Notes: a model not told the origin generated them from the letters alone. Shown: positions 8,509 to 17,603, numbered from the stretch's first letter. The stretch: 64,000 bases of DNA from Roseiarcus sp963842835 (GCA_963842835.1 CAWJIB010000013.1:248001-312000); one strand, 5' to 3'. Made by a program: numbers and translations.

Positions 8509-9297
8509 GTGGGGCGGCTTGAAGGCAAGGCTGCGATCGTCACCGGCGCGGGCAGCGGCATCGGCCGTGCGAGCGCGCTGCTGTTCGTGAGCGAGGGCGC
8601 GGGGGTGCTCGCGGTCGATCGCGACGAGAAGGGACTGAAGGAGACGCTGCTGCGTTGCACACAGCCGGCGGCGGCGATGACGACATTCGCCGCCGACGTC
8701 GGCGACGAGGCGGCGGTGAAGGCCTTCGTCGGCCGAGCCGTCGAGAGTTTTGGCGGCATTGACGTCCTCTACGCCAACGCGGGAATCAGCGGCGGGCTGA
8801 CGCCGCTCTTCGAGCAGACGGTCGAGCATTGGCAGGAGGTTCTGCGCGTCAATCTGATCGGGCCGTTCCTGGCGATCAAGCATGGCGCGCCGCACATGAT
8901 CGCGCGCGGCCGCGGCTCGATCGTTCTCACGGCGTCGGTCGCGGGCCTGCGCGCCAATGCCGGCGGCAATCCCTATAGCGCGAGCAAGGCGGGGGTCATC
9001 AGCCTTGCGCAGACGACGGCCAATTCGTTGCTGGGGACTGGCGTGCGCGTCAACGCCATCTGCCCCGGCCTCATCGAAACGGGCATGACTCGGCCGATCT
9101 TCGAGGCCGCGCGCGAACGCGGCTCGGCGGACAAGATCGGGCAGCTCAACCCGTTGCTGCGAGCGGGCGCGCCCGAGGAGATCGCCGCAATGGCCCTGTT
9201 CCTGGCGAGCGACGAGAGCTCCTACGTCAACGGCCAGGCTTTTCCCGTCGACGGCGGCCTTTCCAGCACCCATCCCTTCACGCGCCCCCGTCGTTGA
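8509..9297 (+). CDS. SDR-family NAD(P)-dependent oxidoreductase
   Basis: A classical short-chain dehydrogenase of 262 residues. TGAGSGIG at residues 12-19 is the Rossmann glycine motif, NAGIS the structural NAG, LTASVAG gives the catalytic Ser, and YSASKAG the Tyr-x-x-x-Lys pair. AICPGLIETGM and the final VDGG are also standard. GTG 8509 has a strong AGGGAGGA Shine-Dalgarno 5 nt upstream and starts exactly at the family N-terminus. It converges on an acyl-CoA ligase gene. Together with the second SDR, ligase and FadJ-like enzyme nearby it may act on a hydroxyacyl or keto intermediate. Confidence 0.85.
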   Translation: MGRLEGKAAIVTGAGSGIGRASALLFVSEGAGVLAVDRDEKGLKETLLRCTQPAAAMTTFAADVGDEAAVKAFVGRAVESFGGIDVLYANAGISGGLTPLFEQTVEHWQEVLRVNLIGPFLAIKHGAPHMIARGRGSIVLTASVAGLRANAGGNPYSASKAGVISLAQTTANSLLGTGVRVNAICPGLIETGMTRPIFEAARERGSADKIGQLNPLLRAGAPEEIAAMALFLASDESSYVNGQAFPVDGGLSSTHPFTRPRR

Positions 9298-9311
9298 CGC
9301 GGCGCCAAGCC

Positions 9312-11051
9312 TCAGGTCTTCGATGGAGCGAATAGCTTACGCAATTCGGCCTTGACGACCTTGCCGTTGGCGTTGCGAGGCAGGAATTCCTCGCGCAGGA
9401 TGATCTTGACGGGAACCTTGAACGCCGCGAGCCGTTCGGCGACGAAGGCGCGCAAGTCCGCCTCGCTTACCTGCATGCCGCGTTTGACCGTCACCACGGC
9501 GCCCGGCTCTTCGCCGAGCGTGCGATGGGGAATGCCGACGACGGCCGCGTCGATGATCGCGGGATGTTCGAACAGCGCGTTCTCGACCTCGATGCAATAG
9601 ATGTTCTCGCCGCCGCGGATCAGCATGTCCTTCGCGCGGTCGACGATCGTGCAAAATCCTTCGTCGTCGATTTTGGCCACGTCGCCCGTGCGCAGCCAGC
9701 CGTCGACGAACGTCTGCGCGGTCGCCTCGGGGTTGCGCCAGTAACCCTTGACGACGTTGGGGCCGCGAACCCAAAGCTCGCCCGATTCCCCGGCCGGCGC
9801 CGGCTTGCCGTCCGCTCCCACGAGGCGCATCTCACAGACAGGCAGGGCGGGACCGCAGCTATCGGGACGCAACTCATAGTCCTCGCCCTGATGGTGCGTG
9901 AACGTGGCCGAGGTCTCGGTCATGCCCCAGCCGGAGCCCGGCGCCGATTTGGGGAATACCTGTTTGATCCGGCGCACCAGTTCGGAAGCGGCCGGCGCCC
10001 CGCCATAGGAAATTCCCTCCAAAGAGCTGAGATCGTATTGGTTCAAAGCCGGGTGCTCGACGAGTTGCCAGGCGACGGTGGGAACGCCGCCCGCCGAGGT
10101 GACGCGTTCGCGTTCGATGAGCTCCAGCGCGGCGCCCGCGTCCCACTTGCGCATCAAGACCAATTTCACGCCGAGCGCGAAGGCTGGGATCATCACCGCC
10201 TGACAGCCGGTGGTGTGAAAGAACGGTATCGAAACGAGCACGCACTTTTGCGGCGCGGCGGGGTCCGGTTGCGGCGGCGACTCCCCGCGTCGAATGTAGG
10301 CCCGCGCGATCGAAAACGGGTTCGCCATGATCGTGGAGCAAGAATTGCGATGAGTGCCGAGCGCGCCTTTGGGTTTGCCCGTGGTGCCGGACGTGTAGAA
10401 GATCGTCGCATCGTCATCCGGCGCGAGATCGACGACGGGCGTCGGCCTCGCCGGCAGATTGGACCAGTGAGCCACATCTCCAATCACGTCTTCGAGCTTG
10501 GCGACGATCGGGTGAGCCACTTCCTCGCTCTCGCGGCTGACGTAGATTTGCTCGAGCGCCGGGCAGTTGGGCAAATGTTCGAACAGGCGCTCCAGCCGCT
10601 CGCGATCGACGAACGCCGCCTTGGCGCCGGAATTGGTCAATCCAAATTCAAGTTCAGGCCCGGTCCACCATGCGTTCAACGGCGTCACGATGGCTCCGAT
10701 CAGCAAGGTTCCGAAAAATGCCGCCGGCCATTCCGGCAGGTTGCGCATTGCGATGGCTACGCGATCGCCCTTGCGCACGCCGATCTTGTTTAGCTCGTGC
10801 GCGACGGCAAGCGCGGCGCGCGCGAGCCCTTCATAGGTCGCGCGCTCGTCGCCGTGGACAAGGTAGGTCTTTTCGCCATGCGCACGGCCAGCTTCGAACG
10901 CCTCGCGCAGTGTCGGGGGGGCGTTCTTCCAGACGCGCAAACGGCGCCCGAGAACATCGCGTTCTTCCATTTCGAAGGGCGAGCCCGGCATGGTGAGCAG
11001 CGCGTGGGCCTGCGCCAAGCTGACCGCGGGAAAAGCGCGAGCATCGGACAT
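9312..11051 (-). CDS. AMP-forming acyl-CoA synthetase
   Basis: A 579-residue ANL-superfamily ligase that makes acyl-adenylate and then acyl-CoA. FYTSGTTGKPKGALGTH near residue 215 is the AMP-binding P-loop. GSGWGMTETSATF is motif A5, WLRTGDVAKIDDEGF the hinge region, and NGKVVKAELRKLF holds the C-terminal adenylation lysine. Length fits medium- or long-chain fatty acyl-CoA ligases. The downstream SDR gene on the same strand begins 5' of this gene, so transcription runs SDR to ligase with a 116-bp gap that contains a short tandem repeat. Substrate is unknown. Confidence 0.88.
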   Translation of the reverse strand: MSDARAFPAVSLAQAHALLTMPGSPFEMEERDVLGRRLRVWKNAPPTLREAFEAGRAHGEKTYLVHGDERATYEGLARAALAVAHELNKIGVRKGDRVAIAMRNLPEWPAAFFGTLLIGAIVTPLNAWWTGPELEFGLTNSGAKAAFVDRERLERLFEHLPNCPALEQIYVSRESEEVAHPIVAKLEDVIGDVAHWSNLPARPTPVVDLAPDDDATIFYTSGTTGKPKGALGTHRNSCSTIMANPFSIARAYIRRGESPPQPDPAAPQKCVLVSIPFFHTTGCQAVMIPAFALGVKLVLMRKWDAGAALELIERERVTSAGGVPTVAWQLVEHPALNQYDLSSLEGISYGGAPAASELVRRIKQVFPKSAPGSGWGMTETSATFTHHQGEDYELRPDSCGPALPVCEMRLVGADGKPAPAGESGELWVRGPNVVKGYWRNPEATAQTFVDGWLRTGDVAKIDDEGFCTIVDRAKDMLIRGGENIYCIEVENALFEHPAIIDAAVVGIPHRTLGEEPGAVVTVKRGMQVSEADLRAFVAERLAAFKVPVKIILREEFLPRNANGKVVKAELRKLFAPSKT

Positions 11052-11124
11052 TTCCTTCTCCTTTGGCTGCGGCGCCGAATAAATTCAGAAGTTCGCGAGA
11101 TCGGACATCGCCTCGCGATCCTCT

Positions 11125-11170
11125 GGACTTGGCGCTCGATGGACTTGGCTATCGATGGACTTGGCGCTCA
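11125..11170. repeat. 16-bp tandem repeat, about 3 copies
   Basis: GGACTTGGC occurs at 11125, 11141 and 11157, with near-identical spacers (GCTCGAT or TATCGAT), giving a 16-bp period. The array ends at the SDR stop codon and lies between the SDR and the ligase genes on the minus strand. Confidence 0.75.
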
Positions 11171-11935
11171 CGTGATCGTGGCGCCGCCGTCGACCACAAT
11201 GGCTTGGCCGGTCAGGTAGCTGCCGGCCTTGGCCGCGAGAAAGACCGCGGCGCCGGCGATTTCATCGGGCTCGCCGATGCGCCCGAGCGGCGTGCGCGCC
11301 GTCGCGGCCTTCAGCGTATCGGGGTTTTCCCACAGGGCGCGGGCGAAGTCGGTCTTGATGAGCCCCGGCGCGATGCAATTGACGCGAATGTTGTGCGGCC
11401 CGAATTCGACGGCGAGGTTGCGGGCGAGCTGAAAGTCCGCCGCCTTGGAGATGTTATAGGCGCCGATGACGGCGTTGCCCTTGAGGCCGCCGATCGAGGA
11501 AACGATGATGATCGATCCGTCCCGGCGCTCCTTCATCTGCGGCGCGACGAAACTGATCAACCAATGATTGGCGATGACGTTGTTCTCCAGAATCTTGCGG
11601 AACTGATCGTCGGAAACGCCGGCGAGCGGTCCGTAATAGGGATTGGAGGCGGCGTTGCAGACGAGGATGTCGATCCGTCCGAAAATGCGGTTCGTCTCGT
11701 CGACGAGATGGCGAAGTTCGTCTTTGGACGAGATGTTGGCCGGAATGGCGACGGCGCGGCCCGCGCCCGATTTGAGGTTAATGGCCGCGGCGACCTCCTC
11801 GCAGGGGCCGGCTTTGCGCGAGGACACCACGACTCTCGCGCCGTGTTCGGCCATGCGCTCGACAATGGCGCGACCGATGCCGCGAGAGGAGCCCGTGACC
11901 ACGGCGACCTTGCCGTCGAGGCCGAAAAGCGACAT
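11168..11935 (-). CDS. SDR-family oxidoreductase
   Basis: A 255-residue short-chain dehydrogenase. VVTGSSRGIGRAI is the cofactor site and CNAASNP replaces the usual NAG motif. IIVSSIGG supplies the Ser and YNISKAA the Tyr-x-x-x-Lys. The end VVDGGATIT is typical of enoyl/ketoacyl reductase-like SDRs. ATG 11935 follows a GGAGG Shine-Dalgarno; the frame extends upstream to 12028 without a better start. It is upstream of and co-directional with the acyl-CoA ligase and divergent from the FadJ-like gene, with a TetR-type palindrome between them. Confidence 0.85.
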   Translation of the reverse strand: MSLFGLDGKVAVVTGSSRGIGRAIVERMAEHGARVVVSSRKAGPCEEVAAAINLKSGAGRAVAIPANISSKDELRHLVDETNRIFGRIDILVCNAASNPYYGPLAGVSDDQFRKILENNVIANHWLISFVAPQMKERRDGSIIIVSSIGGLKGNAVIGAYNISKAADFQLARNLAVEFGPHNIRVNCIAPGLIKTDFARALWENPDTLKAATARTPLGRIGEPDEIAGAAVFLAAKAGSYLTGQAIVVDGGATIT

Positions 11936-12044
11936 TTGGTTTCCTCCGCTGCGGCGATCTCTTTCCCGGAGGATCGCTCCCCCGGGCGTTGTTATCGGAC
12001 AGCTTAGCTCGACTCTGGGCAATGGCAAGCCGACTTTTCTAATC

Positions 12045-12058
12045 TGACCGTCTGGTCA
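12045..12058. promoter_or_regulatory. TetR-type palindromic operator candidate
   Basis: TGACCGTCTGGTCA has perfect 5-bp arms (TGACC/GGTCA) around a 4-bp centre. It lies in the 216-bp divergent region between the SDR (start 11935) and the FadJ-like gene (start 12152). This layout resembles operators of TetR-type regulators of fatty-acid and acyl-CoA genes. No regulator gene adjoins it; the double-TetR gene at 26784-28013 is a candidate. Confidence 0.4.
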
Positions 12059-12151
12059 CCGCATTTGATCGCATGGTATGGATTCGCGGCAGAGCGCCGC
12101 CATACCGAATGTTTGAAATGCCGTCGGGCGGAAAGCCGATAGGGGGATGCC

Positions 12152-14230
12152 ATGACGTCAGTCAATTCGGTCGCCGATCTCACCCTCGAAGGCGACATCG
12201 CCGTCCTGACGATCAACTCGCCGCCGGTGAATGCGCTCTCGGCCGCGGTGCGGGAGGGCTTGGCGGAGGGGATGCGCCAGGCGGCGGCCGATCCCGCCGC
12301 CAAGGCGGTGGTGCTGATCTGCGCCGGACGCACCTTCATCGCCGGCGCCGACATCTCGGAATTCGGCAAACCGTTCAAGGGGGCGAGCCTGCCCGAAGCG
12401 CAGGCCGCGCTCGAGAATTGCCCCAAGCCGGTCGTCGCCGCGGTTCACGGCACGGCGCTCGGCGGCGGCTTTGAAGTGGCTCTGGTTTGCCATTATCGCG
12501 TGGCGGTTCCCTCCGCCAAGTTCGGCCTGCCGGAAATCAAGCTCGGCCTCATTCCGGGCGCGGGCGGCACGCAGCGCTTGCCGCGCCTAATCGGGCCGGA
12601 GAAGGCGCTCGACGTCATCCTCTCGGGCGCGCCGTTCGACGCCAAGCAGGCCAAGGAATGGGGCGTCGTCGACGAACTCGTCGAGGAGGGTCAATTGCGC
12701 GCCGGCGCCATCGCTTTCGCGCGCAGGGCGATCGACGAAAAAATGCCGCTGCGCAAGGTGCGCGACACGGATGAAAAGATCGCCGCCGCGCGCGGCAAGC
12801 CGGAGATCTTCGAGGCGATCCGCAAGGCCAACGCGCGCAAATTCCGCGGCTTCGAAGCCTGGGAGAAGGCGATCGAGGCGGTGCGCAACGCGGTCGGGTT
12901 GCCGTTCGACGAAGGCGCCTTGCGCGAACGCGCTATGTTTCTCGACCTTCTCAAGACCACCCAGTCGCAGGCCCAGCGCCACGTGTTTTTCGCGGAGAGG
13001 CAGGTCTGGAAGATCGCCGACGTGCCGGACGACACGCCGACCCTGCCGATCCGACAAGTCGGCGTGATCGGCGCCGGCACGATGGGCGGCGGCATCTCGA
13101 TGAACTTCCTCAACGCCGGCATTCCCGTGACGATCGTCGAGACAAAACAGGAGGCGCTCGACCGCGGCCTCCTCGTCATCCGCCGCAATTACGAGAACAC
13201 CGCCAAGAAGGGCCGCATGAGCGAGGCCGACGTCGAAGCGCGCATGGGCCTCTTGAAGGGGACGCTCGATCTCGGCGCGCTCGCCGACTGCGATCTCGTG
13301 ATCGAGGCGGTGTTCGAGAACATGGCGATCAAGAAAGACATATTCGCTCGGCTCGACGCCATCGCCAAGCCCGGCGCCATTCTCGCCTCGAACACGTCCT
13401 ATCTCGACATCAACGAAATCGCCGCCGCGACAAAGCGGCCCGACCATGTTCTGGGCATGCACTTTTTCTCGCCGGCGAACGTCATGCGCCTGCTCGAAGT
13501 CGTGCGCGGCGATCGCACGGCCAAACCGGTCCTCGCCACGGCGATGCGGATCGCCAGGACCATCGGCAAGGTCGCGGCGCTGGTCGGAGTATGTCACGGT
13601 TTCGTCGGCAACCGGATGCTCGCGCAGCGCCAGCGCGAAGCGCAAAAGCTCATCCTCGAGGGCGCGATGCCTTGGGACGTCGACCGCGCGCTCTACGACT
13701 TCGGCATGCCGATGGGGCCCTTCGCGATGAGCGATCTGGCGGGGCTCGACATCGGCTGGTCGAAGGAGACGTCGACGTCTTCGACGATTCGGGAAATCCT
13801 GTGCGAGATGGATCGGCGCGGTCAGAAGACCGGCGCAGGATTCTACGATTACGACGAGAATCGCGACGCGCGGCCCTCGCCCATCGTCGAGAAGATCGTT
13901 CTCGACTTCGCCGCGAAGAAGGGCGTCAATCGCCGCGCGATCGGCGATCAGGAAATCCTCGAGCGCTGCATCTATCCCATGATCAACGAGGGCGCCAAGA
14001 TTCTCGAAGAGGGCAAGGCCCAGCGGGCTTCCGACATCGACATCGTCTGGATCAACGGCTATGGCTGGCCGGTCTATCGCGGTGGGCCGATGTTCTACGC
14101 CGACACGGTGGGCCTCGACAAAGTTCTGGCGGCGATGAAGCGCTTCGAGGCGACGATGGGCGAGGCCTTCAAACCGTCGGCGCTGCTGGAAAGACTGGTC
14201 GCGGAGGGCAAGGGCTTTCGCGACCTTTAA
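12152..14230 (+). CDS. fadJ: Bifunctional enoyl-CoA hydratase / 3-hydroxyacyl-CoA dehydrogenase (FadJ/PimF-like)
   Basis: A 692-residue multifunctional beta-oxidation enzyme. Residues 1-200 form the crotonase domain, with AGRTFIAGADISEF (oxyanion hole) and FGLPEIKLGLIPGAGGTQRL (catalytic glutamates). Residues about 300-480 are the NAD-binding domain (VIGAGTMGGGISMNF). MHFFSPANVMRLLEVV holds the catalytic histidine, and HGFVGNRML starts the first C-terminal dehydrogenase domain. It hydrates enoyl-CoA and oxidises the hydroxyacyl-CoA with NAD. The start INSPPVNALS and overall form resemble PimF of dicarboxylate degradation. That assignment rests on recollection of the family, so fadJ is used in the broad sense. 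Confidence 0.87.
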   Translation: MTSVNSVADLTLEGDIAVLTINSPPVNALSAAVREGLAEGMRQAAADPAAKAVVLICAGRTFIAGADISEFGKPFKGASLPEAQAALENCPKPVVAAVHGTALGGGFEVALVCHYRVAVPSAKFGLPEIKLGLIPGAGGTQRLPRLIGPEKALDVILSGAPFDAKQAKEWGVVDELVEEGQLRAGAIAFARRAIDEKMPLRKVRDTDEKIAAARGKPEIFEAIRKANARKFRGFEAWEKAIEAVRNAVGLPFDEGALRERAMFLDLLKTTQSQAQRHVFFAERQVWKIADVPDDTPTLPIRQVGVIGAGTMGGGISMNFLNAGIPVTIVETKQEALDRGLLVIRRNYENTAKKGRMSEADVEARMGLLKGTLDLGALADCDLVIEAVFENMAIKKDIFARLDAIAKPGAILASNTSYLDINEIAAATKRPDHVLGMHFFSPANVMRLLEVVRGDRTAKPVLATAMRIARTIGKVAALVGVCHGFVGNRMLAQRQREAQKLILEGAMPWDVDRALYDFGMPMGPFAMSDLAGLDIGWSKETSTSSTIREILCEMDRRGQKTGAGFYDYDENRDARPSPIVEKIVLDFAAKKGVNRRAIGDQEILERCIYPMINEGAKILEEGKAQRASDIDIVWINGYGWPVYRGGPMFYADTVGLDKVLAAMKRFEATMGEAFKPSALLERLVAEGKGFRDL

Positions 14231-14257
14231 AGCGGCGTCGCGTTTAGGCTCGCCGCT
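14231..14257 (+). terminator. Stem-loop after fadJ
   Basis: AGCGGCG (14231-14237) pairs perfectly with CGCCGCT (14251-14257) across a 13-nt loop, immediately after the fadJ stop. There is no U-run, so this is only a candidate terminator or 3' stabilising hairpin. Confidence 0.35.
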
Positions 14258-14373
14258 GTCATCCTAGTCCATATGATTGCTGGGCCTGTGGGCGGCCCGT
14301 CATCCGATATGCAACGGTACGAGGGTTAGGCCGGCACGCCGGCGCAGAGCCTCATGCATAGGAGACGGGCCTC

Positions 14374-15489
14374 ATGCACCCTACCAGATTTGTCGGACTG
14401 GATGTCCATAAGCAGCGGATTTCGGTTTCGGTGGCCGACAGCGGCCGGCGGGCGGCACTGGAATATCTGGGCGAGATCGATAACGAGCCGAGCGCTATAA
14501 GCAAGCTTTGTCTTCGCCTCGCGCGACCGGGCGTGGTTTTGTCCTTTTGCTATGAGGCGGGTCCTTGCGGGTATGGCGTTTATCGTCAGCTCATCGGCCT
14601 CGGCCATCGATGCGACGTGGTGGCGCCGTCGCTTATCCCGAGAAAGCCCGGCGAACGCGTCAAGACCGATAGACGCGACGCCACCATGCTCGCCCGCTTG
14701 CATCGGGCTGGAGAACTGACGCCGGTCTGGGTTCCTGATGCGGGCCACGAAGCGATGCGGGACCTGATTCGATTGCGCGGCGTCGTCCGTCATGTCGTGA
14801 CGCGGGCGCGTCAACACCTTCAAGGCTTTCTCTTGCGTCACGGACGCAAGCATGGGCGAGGAACAGCCTGGAAAATGGCGTACCGCCGGTGGCTGTCGAC
14901 CCTCGCTTTTGAACACCCGGCCCAGCAGATCGCGTTTCATGACTATGTCGACGCCGTCACCGACGCCGAGCGGCGATTGAAGCGTGTCGAGGAACAGATC
15001 GGCGCGCTTCTTTCCGAATGGAGCCTTCGGCCTGTGGTCGACGCCTTGCAGGCGATGCGGGGAATCTCCGTGATCACCGCGGTCGTGCTGGTCGCCGAAG
15101 TCGGCGACTTCACGCGCTTCGCGAACCCGCGCCAACTCATGGCCTTCTTCGGCCTGGTCCCAGGCGAAAGATCGAGCGGCGAGAAGGTCCGGCGCGGCGG
15201 CATCACCAAGACGGGGAACACCTACGCTCGCCGGGCATTGGTCGAAGGCGCGTGGGCTTATCGAATGAAGCCGCGCGTCGGACGACACAAAGTCGATCGC
15301 ATCGAAGCCTTGCCCAAGGTGGTGCGCGATATCGGGTGGCAGGCGCAGGTTCGTCTGTGCGCTCGATATCGGCGGCTGAGCGCGCTCGGAAAGAACCCCA
15401 ATCTCGTCACCGTCGCAATTGCACGCGAGATGGTGGGCTTCGTCTGGTCAATCGCCTGCACGATCCAATCCGCGCCGAAGGTGGCGTGA
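14374..15489 (+). CDS. IS110-family transposase (DEDD)
   Basis: A 371-residue IS110 transposase. The N-terminal RuvC-like domain begins FVGLDVHKQRISVSVAD, with Asp9 as the first acidic residue. CYEAGPCGYG carries the Glu, and KTDRRDATMLARL the Asp pair near residue 98. The C-terminal transposase_20 domain has MRGISVITAVVLVAEVGDF and FGLVPGERSSGEKVRRGGI. GGITKTGNTYARRALVEGAW adds the catalytic serine region. These enzymes act with a bridge RNA encoded in the element flank. All key residues appear present and the frame is complete, so it could be active. ATG 14374 follows GGAGACGG. Confidence 0.9.
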   Translation: MHPTRFVGLDVHKQRISVSVADSGRRAALEYLGEIDNEPSAISKLCLRLARPGVVLSFCYEAGPCGYGVYRQLIGLGHRCDVVAPSLIPRKPGERVKTDRRDATMLARLHRAGELTPVWVPDAGHEAMRDLIRLRGVVRHVVTRARQHLQGFLLRHGRKHGRGTAWKMAYRRWLSTLAFEHPAQQIAFHDYVDAVTDAERRLKRVEEQIGALLSEWSLRPVVDALQAMRGISVITAVVLVAEVGDFTRFANPRQLMAFFGLVPGERSSGEKVRRGGITKTGNTYARRALVEGAWAYRMKPRVGRHKVDRIEALPKVVRDIGWQAQVRLCARYRRLSALGKNPNLVTVAIAREMVGFVWSIACTIQSAPKVA

Positions 15490-15800
15490 TCAAAGCAACG
15501 AACTGTGCAAAGGAGATCATACGACGCTTGAACACTCTCGGCTGGTACGCGACGCTGGGAGCGGGACAATGCCGGGGAGCCCTCGCCACCACTATGAGCC
15601 TTTGATGCTCGCTTTCTAGACAGAGGCAGCCCCAGACGAAGAAAGGTCATGCGGCTCAAGATCCGCGAATGAGAGATTGTTGACCGACGTTTGCGTCCCG
15701 CTTCCTGCCTCGCGTATCGACGTACAAGTTCCTCTGCCGTCCGGCAAAATCGGCGGGATGTGGCGCATGCCCAATGCCCTTGCAAGCAATCATGAGAGTG
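15490..15800 (+). other. IS110 3' non-coding flank, candidate bridge-RNA region
   Basis: No coding frame is convincing in these 310 bp. Long 3' flanks in one branch of IS110 elements encode the bridge RNA that pairs with target and donor DNA. Short inverted segments are visible (GCGG/CCGC near 15651-15666). The RNA itself is inferred, not seen. Confidence 0.3.
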
Positions 15801-15853
15801 GTGAATGTCTAGCGCTTGGCGCCCGGCTCTGACCGTCTGCTTCGCGGGGATTG

Positions 15854-16061
15854 TGTTGAAAAACTCGGAAAATGATCAATGGCGAAATTCTCGATTTCGC
15901 TCGCCGATTGTGACCCGCGACAGTCATCGTTGCGGCAAAGCGCATGCAAGGGCCACACGCGGCAAAACCGGCCGCTCCGCCGAACCCCTGGCGGATTTTT
16001 CGTCAAGCCCGCCCAAGGCCTCCTGAATTGTGATCGACGCTGAAATTCGAGTTTTTCAACA
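15854..16061. mobile_element. 208-bp MITE-like element with 14-bp terminal inverted repeats
   Basis: TGTTGAAAAACTCG at 15854-15867 is matched by its exact reverse complement CGAGTTTTTCAACA at 16048-16061. The interior is too short for a transposase and has no convincing gene. The terminal sequence resembles ends of IS elements with a GAGTTTTTCAACA-type tip. No clear target duplication is visible in the flanks. It may be a non-autonomous element or a deletion derivative. Confidence 0.6.
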
Positions 16062-16113
16062 GTATCGGGGGAGAGCGGCCGGTCGATGACGGCGCTCGTA
16101 CGTCACTATGCGA

Positions 16114-17421
16114 TTATGCGCTTGCCGCGAACAATTCCCATGCCCCGGGTAGGCCCTTGAGGTCGCGAGCGCCACGCTCAGCGAACTTGAGGCCGGCGCC
16201 GGCGGTCAGTTCGGTCACGACGCGCGAGACCCAGACTTCGCCGGGCTCGGACTGCGCCATTACGCGCGAGGCCGCGTGGACCGCGAGCCCGCCTACGTCA
16301 TCACCGCGCATTTCGATCTCGCCGGTGTGCAGGCCCGCGCGCAGCGAAAGCCCCGTCGGGCGCACCGCAGGACCAAGCGCAAGCGCGCAACGCACCGCGC
16401 GGCCGGGACCGTCGAAGGTCGCCAGCAGCCCGTCGCCGGTGCTCTTGATCCAATGGCCGCGATGTTTCTCGACGATTTGCCGCCCGATGCGGTCATGTTC
16501 GTCGAGCCAGCGGCGCCATTGCCGATCGCCCGCCTCAGCGGCCTTGCGCGTGGAATCCACAATATCGGTGAACAGGACGGTCGCGAGAACTCGCTCGATA
16601 TCGGCATCCTCGGTTTCTCGCCGCCCGGTCACGAACTCCTCGATATCGCCGCACAAAGCGTCAAAGTCGCCCAGCCAGGGCGCATGATCGCCCGCGGGAT
16701 ATTCGATGAATCGTGCGCCAGGAATGCCTTCGGCATATTCGCGACCGAGATCGATCGGAACCATGACGTCGGTTTTGCGGTGCAGCACCAGGGTCGGGGT
16801 GCGAATGGTCGGCAATATCGGCCCGACGTCGAGGGCCTCGATCAATTGCATGAAGCCCCGGGCCGATCCGGAACTCGCGGACAGACGCTCGAACTTACCA
16901 CAGAGCCTGACCATTTCGGGGTTGTCGGCGATGCTCGGGCTCAAGACGCGGATCATGTCCCCATTGCCCCAATTGCGAACTCTGTTTTCGACAAAATTCG
17001 CGGGCAGGGTCCGTCTTGCGAAGCCGCCGAATAGCAGGAGATGGGACACGCGATCGGGGTAAGTCGCGGCGAACAGGGCGCTCATCGCGGAACCCTCGGA
17101 GAAGCCGAACAGAGCGACCCGCGACGATCCGATGTCGCGCATGATCGCGTTCAGGTCGTCCATGCGCTCCTCGAGCGGGACGGCGCCGGGAACGCGATCC
17201 GAAAGGCCCTGCCCCCGCTTATCGAATGTGACGACGCGCGCGAATTTGGCGAGGCGACGCAGCCAGTGGGTGTATCCAGGGAACTCGTGCGCAAACTCGA
17301 CGTGGGAGACGATGCCGGGCACGAGGATCAGGTCAATCGGCCCCTCGCCCATCGTCTGATAGGCGACGTTCACGTCTCCGCTCTGGGCGTAGCGGGTGAC
17401 CGGGAGCTCGAAATCGTTCAT
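16114..17421 (-). CDS. Alpha/beta hydrolase fused to class III adenylate/guanylate cyclase
   Basis: A 435-residue two-domain protein. Residues 1-265 are an alpha/beta hydrolase, with LFGFSEGSAM as the nucleophile elbow (Ser near 109) and AGDHAPW as the catalytic His. Residues about 275-435 are a class III cyclase: VLATVLFTDIVDSTR with the metal-binding Asp, STGDGLLATFDGP the second metal Asp region, and LRAGLHTGEIE the later core strand. It may couple sensing or hydrolysis of a small molecule to cAMP production. The fusion type is common in alphaproteobacteria and actinobacteria. It is monocistronic, followed by the MITE-like element. Confidence 0.87.
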   Translation of the reverse strand: MNDFELPVTRYAQSGDVNVAYQTMGEGPIDLILVPGIVSHVEFAHEFPGYTHWLRRLAKFARVVTFDKRGQGLSDRVPGAVPLEERMDDLNAIMRDIGSSRVALFGFSEGSAMSALFAATYPDRVSHLLLFGGFARRTLPANFVENRVRNWGNGDMIRVLSPSIADNPEMVRLCGKFERLSASSGSARGFMQLIEALDVGPILPTIRTPTLVLHRKTDVMVPIDLGREYAEGIPGARFIEYPAGDHAPWLGDFDALCGDIEEFVTGRRETEDADIERVLATVLFTDIVDSTRKAAEAGDRQWRRWLDEHDRIGRQIVEKHRGHWIKSTGDGLLATFDGPGRAVRCALALGPAVRPTGLSLRAGLHTGEIEMRGDDVGGLAVHAASRVMAQSEPGEVWVSRVVTELTAGAGLKFAERGARDLKGLPGAWELFAASA

Positions 17422-17603
17422 GGGCCGGATTCCGCCAATAACATCGAGGCTGCTGTTTTTCTCTTAAGAGATCATTTCGCAGATGAAGGCTAGCATGAAA
17501 TCCCGCTGTCCATTGCTTTTCGGCAAATGCAATGAGACATGGCGATCTTGGCTGATGACCGCTGAGTTTTGTGGTCAAGCATCACCCACGTTAGTCCGCC
17601 GAG

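Larger units (their letters stand above)
14259..15800 (+). mobile_element. IS110-family insertion sequence (ends unresolved)
   Basis: An intact IS110-type transposase lies here with non-coding DNA on both sides: about 115 bp before it and about 300 bp after it. IS110 elements lack classical terminal inverted repeats, so the limits given are approximate. The upstream flank holds a direct repeat GCCTCATGCA at 14349 and 14369. The downstream flank has GC-rich hairpins such as GCGG(8 nt)CCGC near 15651-15666. The element lies between fadJ and a MITE-like element. Confidence 0.5.

Noticed and set aside
9525..10793. 422-codon plus-strand frame over the acyl-CoA ligase
   Set aside because: The minus strand carries all ANL motifs; the plus frame has none.
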